Assembly: GCF_003574625.1 (NCBI RefSeq)
Contig: NZ_QNUJ01000010.1
Coordinates: 165,620-229,619 of the forward strand
Direction of reading: 5' to 3'
DNA from: Shinella zoogloeoides
GTDB taxonomy: Bacteria > Pseudomonadota > Alphaproteobacteria > Rhizobiales > Rhizobiaceae
DNA length: 64,000 nucleotides
Shown: piece after piece, positions 51,598 to 62,556 of the stretch
Numbering within the stretch: position 1 is the first letter of the stretch
Layout of the letters: each line of letters starts with the position of its first letter
The notes under the pieces: model-generated
Databases searched by the model: none
Seen by the model: only the letters and a program-made list of their open reading frames with translations
What the model was told of the DNA's origin: nothing
Position numbers and translations under genes: made by a program

Positions 51598-53139
51598 ATG
51601 GCCGTGAACCCGCAAGACCTTTCCGCAGCACTCGTCACGACGCCGGTCGCGACCGCCGACTGGCTGGTCGTGCTGCCGCCCGCCTGGTGCATCCTTGTCG
51701 GCGCGGTGCTTCTGATGCTGCGCAAGTCGCTGCATGTGCAGGGCTGGATCGCCGTGCCGGCGCTCGCCGTGCTCGTCGCGCTCGATGCGCTGCTGCTCGC
51801 CCATGTCGCGGCGAACGGGCCGGTCACCATGGTCATGGGCCGCTGGCTGCCGCCCTTCGGCATCGCCTTCACGGCGGACCTGACGGGCGTGCTCTTCGCG
51901 CTTTCCGGCGCGGTGGTGGCGCTGGCGGGCGGCGTGCATGCGCTCGCCGATATCGACGGCAGCGGCCGGCGCTACGGCTTCTATCCGTTCCTGCTGCTCC
52001 TGATGGCCGGCGTTTCCGGCGCCTTCCTGACGGGCGACATCTTCAACCTCTATGTCTGGTTCGAGGTGCTGCTGATCTCGTCCTTCGGCCTCATCACGCT
52101 CGGCTCGGAGCCGCGCCAGATCGACGGCGCGATCAAATATGCCTTCCTCAACCTCATCGCGACGACGCTCTTCCTCATCGCCACCGGCTATCTCTATGGC
52201 GTCTTCGGCACGCTCAACATGGCCGACATCGCCGCCAAGGCGGCGGCCGGGCGTGAACACCTGCCGCTGATGACGCTCGCCACGCTCTATCTCCTCGCCT
52301 TCGGCATGAAGGCGGCGGCCTTCCCGGTGAATTTCTGGCTGCCGGCCTCCTACCACACGCCGAAGGTCGTCGTTTCCGCGCTCTTCGCCGGCCTTCTCAC
52401 CAAGGTCGGCATCTATGCGCTGCTGCGCACGCTGGTCATGCTCTTTCCCGTCGAGCGGGAGGCGCTGAGCTTCGTCATCGCGCTCATCGCCGTCGCCACC
52501 ATGCTCGTCGGGGCGCTGGGCGCGCTCGGGCAGAGCGATATCCGCCGCCTGCTCGGCTATGTCGTCATTTCCGGCATCGGCGTCATGCTGGCGGGTCTGT
52601 CGCTCGGCAGCCCCGGGGGCATCAGCGGCGCGATCTTCTATGCGCTGCATTCCATGGTGGTCATGACCGCGCTCTACATGGCGGCGGGTCTGGCGGGACG
52701 GCTCGCCGGCTCGTTCGACCTCAACCGGCTCGGCGGGCTTTATAGCCGCTCGGCGCTTTTTTCCGCCCTGTCGCTGGTGCTGTTCTTCGCCGTCTCCGGC
52801 CTGCCGCCGTTCTCCGGCTTCTGGCCCAAGGTCATGGTGGCCAAGGCCGCCATCGACATCGGCGCCTGGTGGCTGACGGCGGCGGTCTTCCTCACCGGCT
52901 TCCTGACCACCATCGCGCTGGGCCGCGTCTTCCTCTTCGCCTACTGGCGTCCCGCCGGCGAGGCCCTGCCGGCCATGGCGATCCCTATAAGCGCGCTCCT
53001 GCCGCTGGCGGCGCTGACGGCGCTCACCGTCGTCTTCGGCCTCTTCCCCGAGGCGCTGCTCTCGACCGTCCAGCACGCCGCCGAGGGACTTTCCGATCCG
53101 CGGGCCTATCTCGGCTCGGTCTTTCCGGGGGTGAACTGA
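51598..53139 (+). CDS. mrpD: Mrp antiporter subunit D
   Basis: A 513-residue NuoM/N-like subunit with about fourteen helices. Proton-path residues include the glutamate in [16 protein letters not shown] and lysines in [34 protein letters not shown] and [16 protein letters not shown]. Together with MrpA it forms the transport core. GACAGGAACC lies upstream of ATG 51598. The length matches the family. Confidence 0.95.
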   Translation: MAVNPQDLSAALVTTPVATADWLVVLPPAWCILVGAVLLMLRKSLHVQGWIAVPALAVLVALDALLLAHVAANGPVTMVMGRWLPPFGIAFTADLTGVLFALSGAVVALAGGVHALADIDGSGRRYGFYPFLLLLMAGVSGAFLTGDIFNLYVWFEVLLISSFGLITLGSEPRQIDGAIKYAFLNLIATTLFLIATGYLYGVFGTLNMADIAAKAAAGREHLPLMTLATLYLLAFGMKAAAFPVNFWLPASYHTPKVVVSALFAGLLTKVGIYALLRTLVMLFPVEREALSFVIALIAVATMLVGALGALGQSDIRRLLGYVVISGIGVMLAGLSLGSPGGISGAIFYALHSMVVMTALYMAAGLAGRLAGSFDLNRLGGLYSRSALFSALSLVLFFAVSGLPPFSGFWPKVMVAKAAIDIGAWWLTAAVFLTGFLTTIALGRVFLFAYWRPAGEALPAMAIPISALLPLAALTALTVVFGLFPEALLSTVQHAAEGLSDPRAYLGSVFPGVN

Positions 53140-53141
53140 CC

Positions 53142-53615
53142 ATGCGGCCGACCGTCACCATCGCGCTCTTCGCCCTCGTCTGGCTCGCCGTTTCCGGCAG
53201 CTTCACCGTGCCGAACCTCCTGCTCGGCATGGCCGCCGGCGCGCTGTCGTTGTGGTTGATCCGCGGCCATATCCAGCCGGACGGCCGGCGCCTGCGGCCG
53301 CTGAAGATCCTCTCGCTGCTGGCGCTCTTCATCAAGGAGCTGGCGCTCTCGGCCTGGAAGGTCGCGGTGCTGGTGGCGAGCCCGAAAATGACGCTGAAGC
53401 CCGGCATCTTCGCCTTCCCGCTGACGGTCGACCGGGATTTCGAGATCACGCTGCTCGCCAATCTCATCACGCTGACGCCGGGCACGCTCTCCGTCGACGT
53501 CTCGGCGGACCGCATGGTGCTCTACGTGCACGCCATCGACTGCTCCGACCCGGCCGGCGCGCGGCGCGACATCGCGAACGGCTTCGAGAGGAAGATCCTG
53601 GAGGCTTTCCGCTGA
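53142..53615 (+). CDS. mrpE: Mrp antiporter subunit E
   Basis: A 157-residue subunit with two N-terminal helices and a cytoplasmic domain. The MnhE signature is [30 protein letters not shown]. It starts 2 nt after the mrpD stop and its TGA overlaps the mrpF ATG. It is essential for the assembly of the complex in known systems. Confidence 0.94.
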   Translation: MRPTVTIALFALVWLAVSGSFTVPNLLLGMAAGALSLWLIRGHIQPDGRRLRPLKILSLLALFIKELALSAWKVAVLVASPKMTLKPGIFAFPLTVDRDFEITLLANLITLTPGTLSVDVSADRMVLYVHAIDCSDPAGARRDIANGFERKILEAFR

Positions 53616-53968
53616 TGGACGCGCAAACGATCATCTCCGCCGCCGCCGCGATCGCGCTTCTCCTGATGTGCGCGGCCTTCTTCCTGACGGCCTTCCGCGT
53701 CGTCCGGGGGCCGACGCTGCCGGACCGCATCGTCGCGCTCGACATGCTGGTCGCCATCGCCATCGGCTTCATCGCCGTCGTGGCGATCCGCACCGGCTTC
53801 AACCTCTATATCGATATCGCCATCGCGCTCGGCCTCGTTGGTTTCCTGGCGACCGTCGCCTTCGCGCGCTTCGTCATGCGGCAGGGCATGGAAGCGGGCG
53901 AGGAGAGCGAGGCACTTGCGGAAGGGCGCAAGCGGGAAAAGGCGGGCAAGCGGAGGAAACGCCGATGA
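53615..53968 (+). CDS. mrpF: Mrp antiporter subunit F
   Basis: A 117-residue subunit with three helices and the MnhF signature [34 protein letters not shown]. The C-terminal tail is unusually basic ([14 protein letters not shown]), longer than in typical MrpF of about 90 residues. ATGA overlap with mrpG shows coupling. Confidence 0.94.
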   Translation: MDAQTIISAAAAIALLLMCAAFFLTAFRVVRGPTLPDRIVALDMLVAIAIGFIAVVAIRTGFNLYIDIAIALGLVGFLATVAFARFVMRQGMEAGEESEALAEGRKREKAGKRRKRR

Positions 53969-54321
53969 CGGAGATGATCCTGGCGCTCGTCGTCGCCGTC
54001 ATGCTGGTGGCGGGCGGCATCTTCACCTTCCTCGCCGCCGTCGGCCTCATGCGCCTGCCGGACGTCTATACGCGCATGCATGCGGCCTCCAAGGCCGGCA
54101 CCGTGGGCTCGGGCCTGATGCTGCTTGCGGCGGGCATCCACGCCTTCGACATCGCGATCCTCACCCGGGCGCTCGCCGGCTTCGTCTTCTTCGTGCTGAC
54201 GGCGCCGGTCGCCGCCCACCTCGTCGCCAAGGCCGCCCATGGCGCGGGCTATCGCCTCGCACGTGCGACCGTGATGGACGATATGCATGAGGCCGAGAAG
54301 CGCAACGCCAAGAAGCATTGA
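53965..54321 (+). CDS. mrpG: Mrp antiporter subunit G
   Basis: A 118-residue subunit with three helices and the MnhG signature [37 protein letters not shown]. It ends the operon. The following 422 bp are AT-rich and lead to mucR; no strong terminator hairpin is evident just after the stop. Confidence 0.94.
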   Translation: MTEMILALVVAVMLVAGGIFTFLAAVGLMRLPDVYTRMHAASKAGTVGSGLMLLAAGIHAFDIAILTRALAGFVFFVLTAPVAAHLVAKAAHGAGYRLARATVMDDMHEAEKRNAKKH

Positions 54322-54743
54322 CATTTGGTTTATAGATCATGGCCGGAATTTGAGTATCCACTGAATTTCAGCGGATAGATTGAAGGCATGAAAGCTCTTT
54401 CTGTGCTTTGTCAAAATAATACTGGACAATCAAACCGGGAATGATATTTCAGGCGAAGTAAAGCATTCCGGTTGATTTAGCGCCTGCATCGATTTCCTGT
54501 CTAAGTTGAGTTCCTGCCGTAGTCGCGCGAATGCGGTATTGATGACGGCAAGAGAATCGCTGAAAACAGCGGCCGCTGTAGTGAAAAGTTATATTGGCGT
54601 AAAATGCCGCTGTTTCGAACGTCATCGTTCGCGCGAGCATCGTTTTGCCACATAATCAGCTCGAAGTAAGGCTTTATCCGGAATTCAGGAACGCGGTCGT
54701 CAGCAGCGCTTTCGACTACAACGATATCCGACAGGAGAAAGAA
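54322..54743. other. AT-rich intergenic region upstream of mucR
   Basis: The 422 bp are much richer in A and T than the surroundings, with words such as GTCAAAATAATACTGGACAATC and GTGAAAAGTTATATTGGCG. MucR/Ros proteins bind AT-rich sites and repress their own genes, so autoregulatory sites are expected here, although I cannot pick one out. A tiny ORF from 54389 (18 codons) is not supported by a ribosome-binding site. Confidence 0.5.
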
Positions 54744-55181
54744 ATGACAGAAACAACCCTTGGCGCCGGCTCCAATCTTCTCGTCGAGCTTACTGCCGAT
54801 ATCGTTGCGGCCTATGTCGGCAACCATGTCGTGCCGGTCTCGGAGCTGCCGGGCCTGATCGCCGACGTGCATGCGGCGCTCAACAACACCACGCAGCCCG
54901 TCGCCACCGTCGAGGCGCCCGTCGCCGCCGAGAAGCCGAAGCCGCCGGTGCCGGTGAAGAAGTCCGTGCAGAACGACTACATCATCTGCCTCGAGGACGG
55001 CCAGAAGTTCAAGTCGCTCAAGCGCCACCTCATGACCCATTACGGCATGACCCCGGAAGAATACCGCGAGAAGTGGGACCTGCCGGCCGATTACCCGATG
55101 GTCGCCCCCGCCTATGCCGAGGCCCGCTCGCGCCTCGCCAAGGAAATGGGCCTCGGCCAGCGCCGCAAGGCCGGCAAGTAA
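54744..55181 (+). CDS. mucR: MucR/Ros-family zinc-finger regulator
   Basis: A 145-residue global regulator. The N-terminal half mediates oligomerisation ([35 protein letters not shown]), followed by a Pro/Lys linker and the prokaryotic zinc finger [30 protein letters not shown]. Ligand positions are C82, D85, H95 and H99, i.e. Cys-Asp-His-His rather than Cys2His2, a variation reported among Ros homologues. MucR controls exopolysaccharide, motility and cell-cycle genes in rhizobia. ACAGGAGAAAGAA precedes ATG 54744. Confidence 0.93.
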   Translation: MTETTLGAGSNLLVELTADIVAAYVGNHVVPVSELPGLIADVHAALNNTTQPVATVEAPVAAEKPKPPVPVKKSVQNDYIICLEDGQKFKSLKRHLMTHYGMTPEEYREKWDLPADYPMVAPAYAEARSRLAKEMGLGQRRKAGK

Positions 55182-55211
55182 TCCAGCTTACTTAGTCTGC
55201 GCCAGTTCAAG

Positions 55212-55235
55212 GGCCGGTGCCGTGAGGCGCCGGCC
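55212..55235 (+). terminator. hairpin after mucR
   Basis: GGCCGGTGCC-GTGA-GGCGCCGGCC forms a 10-bp stem with one G-T pair, 30 bp past the mucR stop. There is no T-run, so termination efficiency is doubtful. Confidence 0.5.
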
Positions 55236-55351
55236 TGATGCTGCCGGCCAGACCAAAATCTTCCCTCGTCATGCGCGGGCCCGACCCGAGCATCCACAAA
55301 CCTCGGACTCAACGCCGGGGATCGCGACGGGAACGAGGGTGCCGATGATCC

Positions 55352-55381
55352 AAGGCCGGAGCCGCAAGGCTCCGGCCTTTT
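55352..55381 (+). terminator. strong rho-independent terminator
   Basis: AAGGCCGGAGCC-GCAA-GGCTCCGGCCTT forms a perfect 12-bp stem followed by T residues. It lies 170 bp past mucR, after a degenerate GGGCCCGACCCGAG-type repeat, and would insulate the downstream DnaA-like gene. The rest of the 395-bp gap holds no gene that I can support. Confidence 0.85.
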
Positions 55382-55576
55382 GCGTTGCGGAGACGCCGGC
55401 AAGGCCGCGCTTTTCGCACAAGGCTTCGCAAGGGAAAAGGAATATAAGCCTATATCGGGGATGCCTGTCACAAATATATGAAGAAATTCAACGGATGATT
55501 GCGCCAGGGTGCTTCATTCATCCTCGCCCATCCTCTAGGGTGTATGAATAAATTCCTATCAACGGAGTGGCCAGTC

Positions 55577-56059
55577 ATGCACCAGTTCATCGTTTCCCAG
55601 AGACGGTCGTCCCGAGCGGTTCCACCTTCCGCCGGCCCCGCGCCGGAAGTCAAGGGCGCCGGTTCCGGCATGGAGCCGGGCGAGGGGACGCGTGCCGCCC
55701 GCCGGACGATGGCCGTGCAGGAGCCGCCGACGGTGCCGGCGCCCGTCGCCTGCCGCATCGTGCGCCAGCTCGTTCTGGAGATGACGGCCCTTGCGGGCGA
55801 CCGCCCGCTCTGGCGCCGCGACAGCCGGCGCACCACCTGCCATGTGCGCCAGATCGCCATGTATGTCTCCCACGTCGTGCTGCGGCTTTCGCTCTCGGAG
55901 ATCGGCATGGCCTTCGGCCGCGACCGCACCACGGTCGGCCATGCCTGCAACGTGGTGGAGGATCGCCGCGACGATGCCGCCTTCGACGCCTTCGTCTCGG
56001 CCATCGAGCGCGTCGTCCTTTCGGTGTTCGGCCCGGCGGGGATCGGCAGCCATGAGTGA
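55577..56059 (+). CDS. DnaA domain IV-like DNA-binding protein
   Basis: A 160-residue protein. A disordered Pro/Gly/Arg-rich N-terminus (1-55) is followed by a DnaA C-terminal-type helix-turn-helix: VRQIAMYVSHVVLRLSLSEIGMAFGRDRTTVGHACNVVEDRRDD. The RDRTTVGHA segment corresponds to the DnaA box-reading DHTTV motif. No AAA+ domain is present, so it cannot initiate replication itself; it may bind DnaA boxes as a regulator. ATG 55577 is chosen for its GGAG site and domain spacing. It overlaps the DUF6456 gene by 8 nt. Confidence 0.85.
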   Translation: MHQFIVSQRRSSRAVPPSAGPAPEVKGAGSGMEPGEGTRAARRTMAVQEPPTVPAPVACRIVRQLVLEMTALAGDRPLWRRDSRRTTCHVRQIAMYVSHVVLRLSLSEIGMAFGRDRTTVGHACNVVEDRRDDAAFDAFVSAIERVVLSVFGPAGIGSHE

Positions 56060-56852
56060 CGCGACCGCACGGAAGAATGCCGCCGACCTTGCGAAGCTCC
56101 TGCGCTTCCTGCTGGCGGCCGGCGAAGCGCGCCTCGAGGGCGAGGGCACGCTCGCCGCTGCCGGCGGCAGGGCGCAGTCCGTCTCCCCCGCGATCCTCGG
56201 GGAGGCCCTTAGCCTCGGCCTCGTCCGCCGCGACGGGAACCTGCTGGCGGCGACGCCGGAGGCGCGCGCGCATCTGCGTCGCCGGCTCTGCGAGGCGGAA
56301 ACGCCCTTCGCAGGTCAGCACCGGGATATCGAGGAGGTCGTGGTGCTGCGTGACGGCGTGCGCGAAAAGGCGCTCGCCAACCGCGTCGAATCGCCGCTGG
56401 CGGGCCTTTCCCGGCTGAAGGAGAAGTCGGGCGACGCCTATCTTCCGGAAAGCGCGCTCGCTGCCGGCGAACGGTTGCACGCCGATTTCACCCGCGGCGG
56501 CCTCCAGCCGCGCATGACCATGTCCTGGGAGCCGCGCATCGCCGGCCGCCAGAAGGGCGAGGCCGGCGCGTCGCGCGACCTTACCGACACGGCGCTCGCC
56601 GCGCGCCTGCGCGTCGCCCGTGCCATCGAGGCGATGGGCCCGGAACTCTCCGGCGTCGCCCTCGACGTCTGCTGCTTCATGAAAGGGCTGGAAACCGTGG
56701 AACGCGAACGCCAATGGCCCGCCCGCTCCGCAAAACTCCTCCTGCGCGCTTCCCTGATGGCGCTCGCCCGGCACTACGCCCCGCCGGCCGCCGGTAAGCG
56801 ACGGGCACATGCCTGGGGGGCGGAGGGGTATCGGCCGGAAATACCGTGCTGA
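56052..56852 (+). CDS. DUF6456 domain protein
   Basis: A 266-residue protein. The first 75 residues look like a winged-helix region (AGEARLEGEGTL ... VSPAILGEALSLGLVRRDGNLLAATPEARAHLRRRL). The DUF6456 core follows (NRVESPLAGLSRLKEKSGDAYLPESALAAGERLHADFTRGGLQPRMTMSWEPR and LDVCCFMKGLETVERERQWPARSAKLLLRASLMALARHY). DUF6456 is known mainly from alphaproteobacteria and has no assigned function. ATGAGTGA overlap with the DnaA-like gene implies that the two proteins work together. Confidence 0.85.
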   Translation: MSDATARKNAADLAKLLRFLLAAGEARLEGEGTLAAAGGRAQSVSPAILGEALSLGLVRRDGNLLAATPEARAHLRRRLCEAETPFAGQHRDIEEVVVLRDGVREKALANRVESPLAGLSRLKEKSGDAYLPESALAAGERLHADFTRGGLQPRMTMSWEPRIAGRQKGEAGASRDLTDTALAARLRVARAIEAMGPELSGVALDVCCFMKGLETVERERQWPARSAKLLLRASLMALARHYAPPAAGKRRAHAWGAEGYRPEIPC

Positions 56853-56856
56853 GATT

Positions 56857-56994
56857 CGCCCCTCGCCCTGACCCTCTCCGCCGAGCAGGGAGAGGGGGCG
56901 TGCCCCACGCATGGTTATTGGCTAGGGGAAACGGTGCGGCATATCCCCTTCTCCCCGCTTGCGGGGAGAAGGTGGCCGGCAGGCCGGATGAGGG
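56857..56994. repeat. palindromic repeats between DUF6456 and sufE
   Basis: A variant copy at 56857-56898 (CCCTCGCCCTGACCCTCTCC ... GGGAGAGGGGG) and a standard CTTCTCCCC copy with a CCGGCAGGCCGGATGAGG tail at 56945-56994. Confidence 0.78.
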
Positions 56995-57061
56995 GCAAGG
57001 GGCCTCGCCTCATCTCTCCACCACGGGGGCAGGACCTTTGCCCGCTCCCCGGCAAGCTTCC

Positions 57062-57481
57062 CTACGCCGCCACCCGCATCGCCGCCTCTTCGCGGATGCG
57101 GCGCACCATCGAGCGCAGGCCGTTGGCGCGCTGGGAGGAGAGGTGTTCGACGAGGCCGATCGTGTTGAAGGTGTCGATGGCGTCGAGGGCGGCGATTTCG
57201 GAGGCGTGCCTGCCGGAATAGATGGCGAGCACGATGGCGACGAGGCCGCGCACGATATGGGCGTCCGAATCGCCCTCGAAGGTCATCACCGGGTCGGCGC
57301 CGCCCGCGCTGTGGCTGACGAGCCAGACCTGGCTGGCGCAACCCTGCACCTTGTTGGCCGCGGTGCGCTGGTCTTCGGGAAGGTCCGGCAGCGCCTTGCC
57401 GAGCTCGATGACATAGCGGTAGCGGTCCTCCCATTCGTCGAGGAAGGCGAAGTCGTCGATGATCTCTTGCAGCGTGGCCAT
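57062..57481 (-). CDS. sufE: SufE-family sulfur-acceptor protein
   Basis: A 139-residue protein that accepts persulfide sulfur from the cysteine desulfurase SufS for Fe-S cluster assembly. The acceptor cysteine is C48 in NKVQGCASQVWL, and FTF-like helices such as LATLQEIIDDFAFLDEWEDRYRYVIELG complete the fold. No suf operon is adjacent; stand-alone sufE genes are common in alphaproteobacteria. The stop is at 57062, after the repeat cluster. Confidence 0.93.
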   Translation of the reverse strand: MATLQEIIDDFAFLDEWEDRYRYVIELGKALPDLPEDQRTAANKVQGCASQVWLVSHSAGGADPVMTFEGDSDAHIVRGLVAIVLAIYSGRHASEIAALDAIDTFNTIGLVEHLSSQRANGLRSMVRRIREEAAMRVAA

Positions 57482-57678
57482 GTTCGTTCCGTCCGGGCTA
57501 TCCGCCTTCCATATAGGCGAGCCGGCCCGCTATTTGAACCGCAAACCGCCGCGCGCAAAAAGAAACGCCGCAGGGAACGGGTCCATGCGGCGGTTGCTAG
57601 GCAACGAGTGAGGCAGGCAGAAACTTGGGGAGCAATGCCGCAAAGGCTGCGGGATCGCGTCTTGGAAGAGGGGCGGCG

Positions 57679-58098
57679 TCAGCCCTTGTGGTCGGGGCGG
57701 CGGGTCGGCACGGCGATGGTGCCGGTGATGACCTCGTCGTCGGCGTCGATCTTCGCGACGGCCGGAAGCGGCTGGTTCAGCGCTTCCTTCTTTGCCGGCT
57801 CGGCAGAGGCGACGTCCTCGTCGGCGAACTGGGTATCGAGGAACTGGTAGGCGATGCGGGCGCCTTCACGGGCCCGGTGGCCGAGGGCGACGAAGGTCTC
57901 GCTGCCCTTCTGGCAGACATCCGGCTTTTCGGCGCACATGCCCGTCACATAGTTGAGCGCCTCGCTGGCGGCGCTGAACGTGTCGCCGATCTCGACGCTC
58001 GGCCCCCTGTTCAGCTTGTCGGAGGATTCCGGGTCCAGGAAGGGGAGCAGGACCAGAACCAGTGAGAACCAGAACGTTCCCTTGATCAGAAACCACAT
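57679..58098 (-). CDS. DUF5330 membrane-anchored protein
   Basis: A 139-residue protein with a single N-terminal helix (MWFLIKGTFWFSLVLVLLPFL) and a domain with two cysteines (YVTGMCAEKPDVCQKGSETFVALGHRAREGARIAYQFL). The match is to DUF5330, a Rhizobiales family without known function. The C-terminus is charged and ends in RRPDHKG. ATG 58098 is chosen because upstream in-frame sequence is not protein-like. It is divergent from the histidine kinase at 58524. Confidence 0.8.
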   Translation of the reverse strand: MWFLIKGTFWFSLVLVLLPFLDPESSDKLNRGPSVEIGDTFSAASEALNYVTGMCAEKPDVCQKGSETFVALGHRAREGARIAYQFLDTQFADEDVASAEPAKKEALNQPLPAVAKIDADDEVITGTIAVPTRRPDHKG

Positions 58099-58523
58099 TG
58101 CTTGCCATCCTCGTTGGTGCCCCGGCGTCTTGCGGCCGTCGGCTCGTTTGGTCCTTGGCGAACCGTTGATGCGAGAATAGGGGCCGGAAGGAAATTCCCC
58201 TTTGCAGGAATCGTTCGGGTTTTGCCCAGTTTTGATTAAAATGCGATCTATTTCGCACTTTACCGGCATTTGCGGCAGATTTTAGCGATCGGCGTTAAGG
58301 ATGATGGCGCGCCATCGGGGTCCAAGCTGCCGGAATGCCGGGAAGGGGGCGGCAGGGGCCTTGCCCCAAAAGTTAATATGAACAGAAAAATGCCGCAAAA
58401 TGAGGCGCTTACGCCCCGTTAACCACGCCGGACGAATGGCCGTTGGATTGCCCCGAAATGGGACTTTTGGGCCTTTTTCGCCCGCTTGCGGCCCCTGCCG
58501 TTTATCCTTTCCTTAAGTCGCCG
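58099..58523. other. divergent promoter region of DUF5330 and histidine kinase genes
   Basis: The 425 bp include AT-rich stretches (GTTTTGATTAAAATGCGATC; AAAAGTTAATATGAACAG) suited to promoters in both directions. A CGTTAACC word at 58416-58423 resembles half of a CtrA site, but no partner half was found at the right spacing. No gene is evident unless the kinase starts earlier than 58524. Confidence 0.45.
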
Positions 58524-60099
<1,576 letters not shown>

Positions 60100-60128
<29 letters not shown>

Positions 60129-60831
60129 GCGGCGGCCCCAGGGCCAGGTCCGCAAGGGCGGGTCTCGCGGGCGCAGCCAGCCGCAGCGCCGGCCGAATAT
60201 GGTGATCGCCGGGCTTTCCGCCCTCGGCGGGCTCGCCGCGCGCCATCCGGGCGTGATCGGCGGCGTCTCGGCCTTCGTCGTCGTTTTCTCCTTCGTGGCG
60301 GCCAATGCGCTCTGGTACCAGCCGGGCGGCCATCCGTCGCCGTTCCTGAAGACCCGCTCGGCCGATAATTCCCTCGGCTTCACCGCCACCCGGCCGGAGC
60401 CGCACGACCAGACGACCTTCGTCATCGAGCGACTGGAGGAGGGCGAGGCCCTGCCGGAAGTGACCGATGTGACCCCGGCCGAACGCCCCTTCGACGAGGT
60501 GGCGAGCCTCATCGAGAAGCAGCCCGCCGCGGCGGCGGGCGCGCAGGCGAGAGCCAAGGACGAGGCCGACCCGGTCGCCGCCGCCATCCTGCGCGCCGAG
60601 GCCGATCCCGGCGTCACCTCGGCGGTCGCAAGGCCCGCGCCGAGCGAGCTGGTGATGCAGATCCAGAAGGGCCTCAGCAACATCGCCTATGCGGACATCG
60701 CCGTCGATGGCCTGATCGGCGAGAAGACGCGCACCGCGATCCGCCATTTCGAGAAGCATTACCGCCTTCCGGTTACCGGCGAGCCGAACGAGCAGGTCCT
60801 CGCCAAGCTCAAGGACATCGGCGCGCTGTAG
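60100..60831 (+). CDS. membrane-anchored peptidoglycan-binding protein
   Basis: A 243-residue protein. A very basic N-terminus (MNAHVRRQPERRPQGQVRKGG) precedes one transmembrane helix (VIGGVSAFVVVFSFVAANALW). A disordered linker leads to a C-terminal PG_binding_1 domain (LVMQIQKGLSNIAYADIAVDGLIGEKTRTAIRHFEKHYRLPVTGEP). It is likely inner-membrane anchored and reaches the cell wall. The start overlaps the kinase gene by 29 nt, implying a shared operon and perhaps envelope sensing. Confidence 0.85.
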
Positions 60832-60855
60832 CGCCCGCCGCGTGGGGCCCCGGAT

Positions 60856-61227
60856 ATGCGCCTTCGCACTGATATCTTCGTCTCCGCCCTGATGCGCCGG
60901 GTCTTCGCCCGCGGTGATTTCGCCGCCGTGGAGGCCAAGGGCGCGGAGGAGGCGGGGGCGGTCTTCGTGCGACAGATATTCCGCGACGGCACGGAAAGTC
61001 TCCACGCGCCCGCCCCGCAAAGTTTCTTCGACGAGGACGACACTGGCCGGCGGCTCTTCGAAACGCGGCTGGAGCGGGCGGAGGCGGCCGCGGTCACCGA
61101 CGCCGTGGCGCGCGAACGCCGCTTCGACGGCGATCTCTGGGTGATCTCCATCGAGACGGACGATCTCGGCGATCTCATCGCGTTTGCCGGGGCGGAGCCG
61201 AAGGATGACGGGTTCTTCCGGCGATAG
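60856..61227 (+). CDS. DUF1491 family protein
   Basis: A 123-residue soluble protein matching DUF1491: MRLRTDIFVSALMRRVFARGDFAAVEAKGAEEAGAVFVRQ, then RRLFETRLERAEAAAVTDAVARERRFDGDLWVISIE. The family is found across alphaproteobacteria, often beside peptidoglycan-binding or kinase genes, and has no known function. It starts 24 nt after the upstream gene and probably ends this operon. Confidence 0.85.
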   Translation: MRLRTDIFVSALMRRVFARGDFAAVEAKGAEEAGAVFVRQIFRDGTESLHAPAPQSFFDEDDTGRRLFETRLERAEAAAVTDAVARERRFDGDLWVISIETDDLGDLIAFAGAEPKDDGFFRR

Positions 61228-61258
61228 AGGAGGAGGGTCCTCCAACGTAGGCGATGCG

Positions 61259-61397
61259 CCCCTCATCCGGCCTGCCGGCCACCTTCTCCCCGCAAGCGGG
61301 GCGAAGGGGATATGTCGAACCGGTTTCCCCAAATGACTACCGCGCGTGGAGCACGTCCCCTCTCCCCGCTTGCGGGGAGAGGGTTAGGGTGAGGGGC
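61259..61397. repeat. two palindromic repeats after DUF1491
   Basis: An inverted CTTCTCCCC copy with a CCGGCCTGCCGGCC tail at 61259-61309, and a variant at 61357-61397 ending GGGTTAGGGTGAGGGG, the same variant tail as at 56857. Confidence 0.8.
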
Positions 61398-61502
61398 AAG
61401 CCTCCGCATGACGCCTGTTCCGCCGGGAACAGCGGCCCACATCCGGCCATGGGAAAAGCAAGGCACACAGGCAGCGGCCTGTGCGGACCCCTGGAGAGAC
61501 CC

Positions 61503-61634
61503 ATGCTGATCGTGCTGCCTGCCCTCGCGCTGCTGATTTCGGGAATGTTCGTGCTGACGACGCTGGCCGCGCTTTCGGGCGGGCGGGACGAGGAAGCTGC
61601 GGTCCGCGCGCCGGTGCGGCGCCGGGTGTTTTGA
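61503..61634 (+). CDS. small membrane protein, 43 residues
   Basis: The ORF opens with a single hydrophobic helix (MLIVLPALALLISGMFVLTT, then LAAL) and closes with a basic tail (RAPVRRRVF). GGAGAGACCC sits directly before ATG 61503. It follows the repeat pair and ends 8 bp before the converging DUF2336 gene. The family is unknown. The helix, tail and ribosome-binding site make it a reasonable real gene. Confidence 0.6.
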   Translation: MLIVLPALALLISGMFVLTTLAALSGGRDEEAAVRAPVRRRVF

Positions 61635-61641
61635 GGGGGCG

Positions 61642-62556
61642 TCAGCCGGCGGCGCTCTGCCGGCCGGGTCCTGGGAATGCGTCCCGATGCTCCAGCCCTC
61701 CGGCCGGGGCAGCGTCGCCGTTGGCGGCCTTCAGCAGGCCGTCGCCATTCGTGTAGCGGTCGGCTCTCTGCCAGCTCTCGACACGGCGGGTCGCCTCGGC
61801 GGGGTCGAGCGAGGCGATGAGCGTCTCGGCGCCGCCTTCGGCCAGATGCGGATAGATCGTCCTCAACACGGAGAGGCCGTCGGCCTCCGCCACGCCGAGC
61901 GCCAGCAGCGTCTCGCCGAGCTGCCGGCCCGAGACATCGAGAAGGATGCGTTCGGAAAGCCACTGGCTGGAGGCGAGCGCATCGGCGAGCGTCACCGCGA
62001 TCATGCCGACATCGCCCGAGCGCGCGAAGCGCACGAACAGCGCCTGATGAATCTCGCTTGCCGGCACCAGCCGGACGGGCGCCTCGGCGGCGGGCGTCGC
62101 CGCGCGCACGAGCGCGCGCAATTCCGCGCGGATTTCCTCTTCCCGCTCCAGCCGCGCGGCCTCGCGAAGGGCCTCCGCGCGGTCCTCGCCGGTCCTGCGG
62201 CTGGCATGCTTCTGGTGGGTACCGACCAGCGCCTCGATGACGGCGGGCGAAAGATCGTCGCGCCGGCCGATGGCGCGGGCATGGTCCGGGCCGGTGGCGC
62301 GCAGGATGTCGAGCAGCGTGCCGTCGGTTATCGCCTTCGAGCCCATCAGGAAGATGGCCGCGATGCCGATCGGCTGATGCGCGATGAACAGGGCGGTTTC
62401 CTGCGGCACCTGCGGGCAGCGCGACAGGGCGGCGACGGCCTGCCGGCGCGCTTCATCGCTGGAAGCGGCATAGAGCTGTTCGAAAAGTTCGCCGAACTGG
62501 ACGAGATCCGACCGCGACGGAAAACGCAGGCTCTCGAAGCTGGAGACCGTGGCCAT
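61642..62556 (-). CDS. DUF2336 domain protein
   Basis: A 304-residue, largely helical soluble protein with HEAT-like features matching DUF2336: FGELFEQLYAASSDEARRQAVAALSRCPQVPQETALFIAHQP near the N-terminus and SPAVIEALVGTHQ in the middle. The family is alphaproteobacterial and uncharacterised. ATG 62556 is preferred, with GAAGGA upstream. A near-consensus CtrA box lies about 140 bp before the start, hinting at cell-cycle control. Confidence 0.83.
   Translation of the reverse strand: MATVSSFESLRFPSRSDLVQFGELFEQLYAASSDEARRQAVAALSRCPQVPQETALFIAHQPIGIAAIFLMGSKAITDGTLLDILRATGPDHARAIGRRDDLSPAVIEALVGTHQKHASRRTGEDRAEALREAARLEREEEIRAELRALVRAATPAAEAPVRLVPASEIHQALFVRFARSGDVGMIAVTLADALASSQWLSERILLDVSGRQLGETLLALGVAEADGLSVLRTIYPHLAEGGAETLIASLDPAEATRRVESWQRADRYTNGDGLLKAANGDAAPAGGLEHRDAFPGPGRQSAAG

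Noticed and set aside
54389..54445. 18-codon ORF as a possible leader of mucR
   Set aside because: No ribosome-binding site, far from mucR, and no attenuator hairpins follow it.
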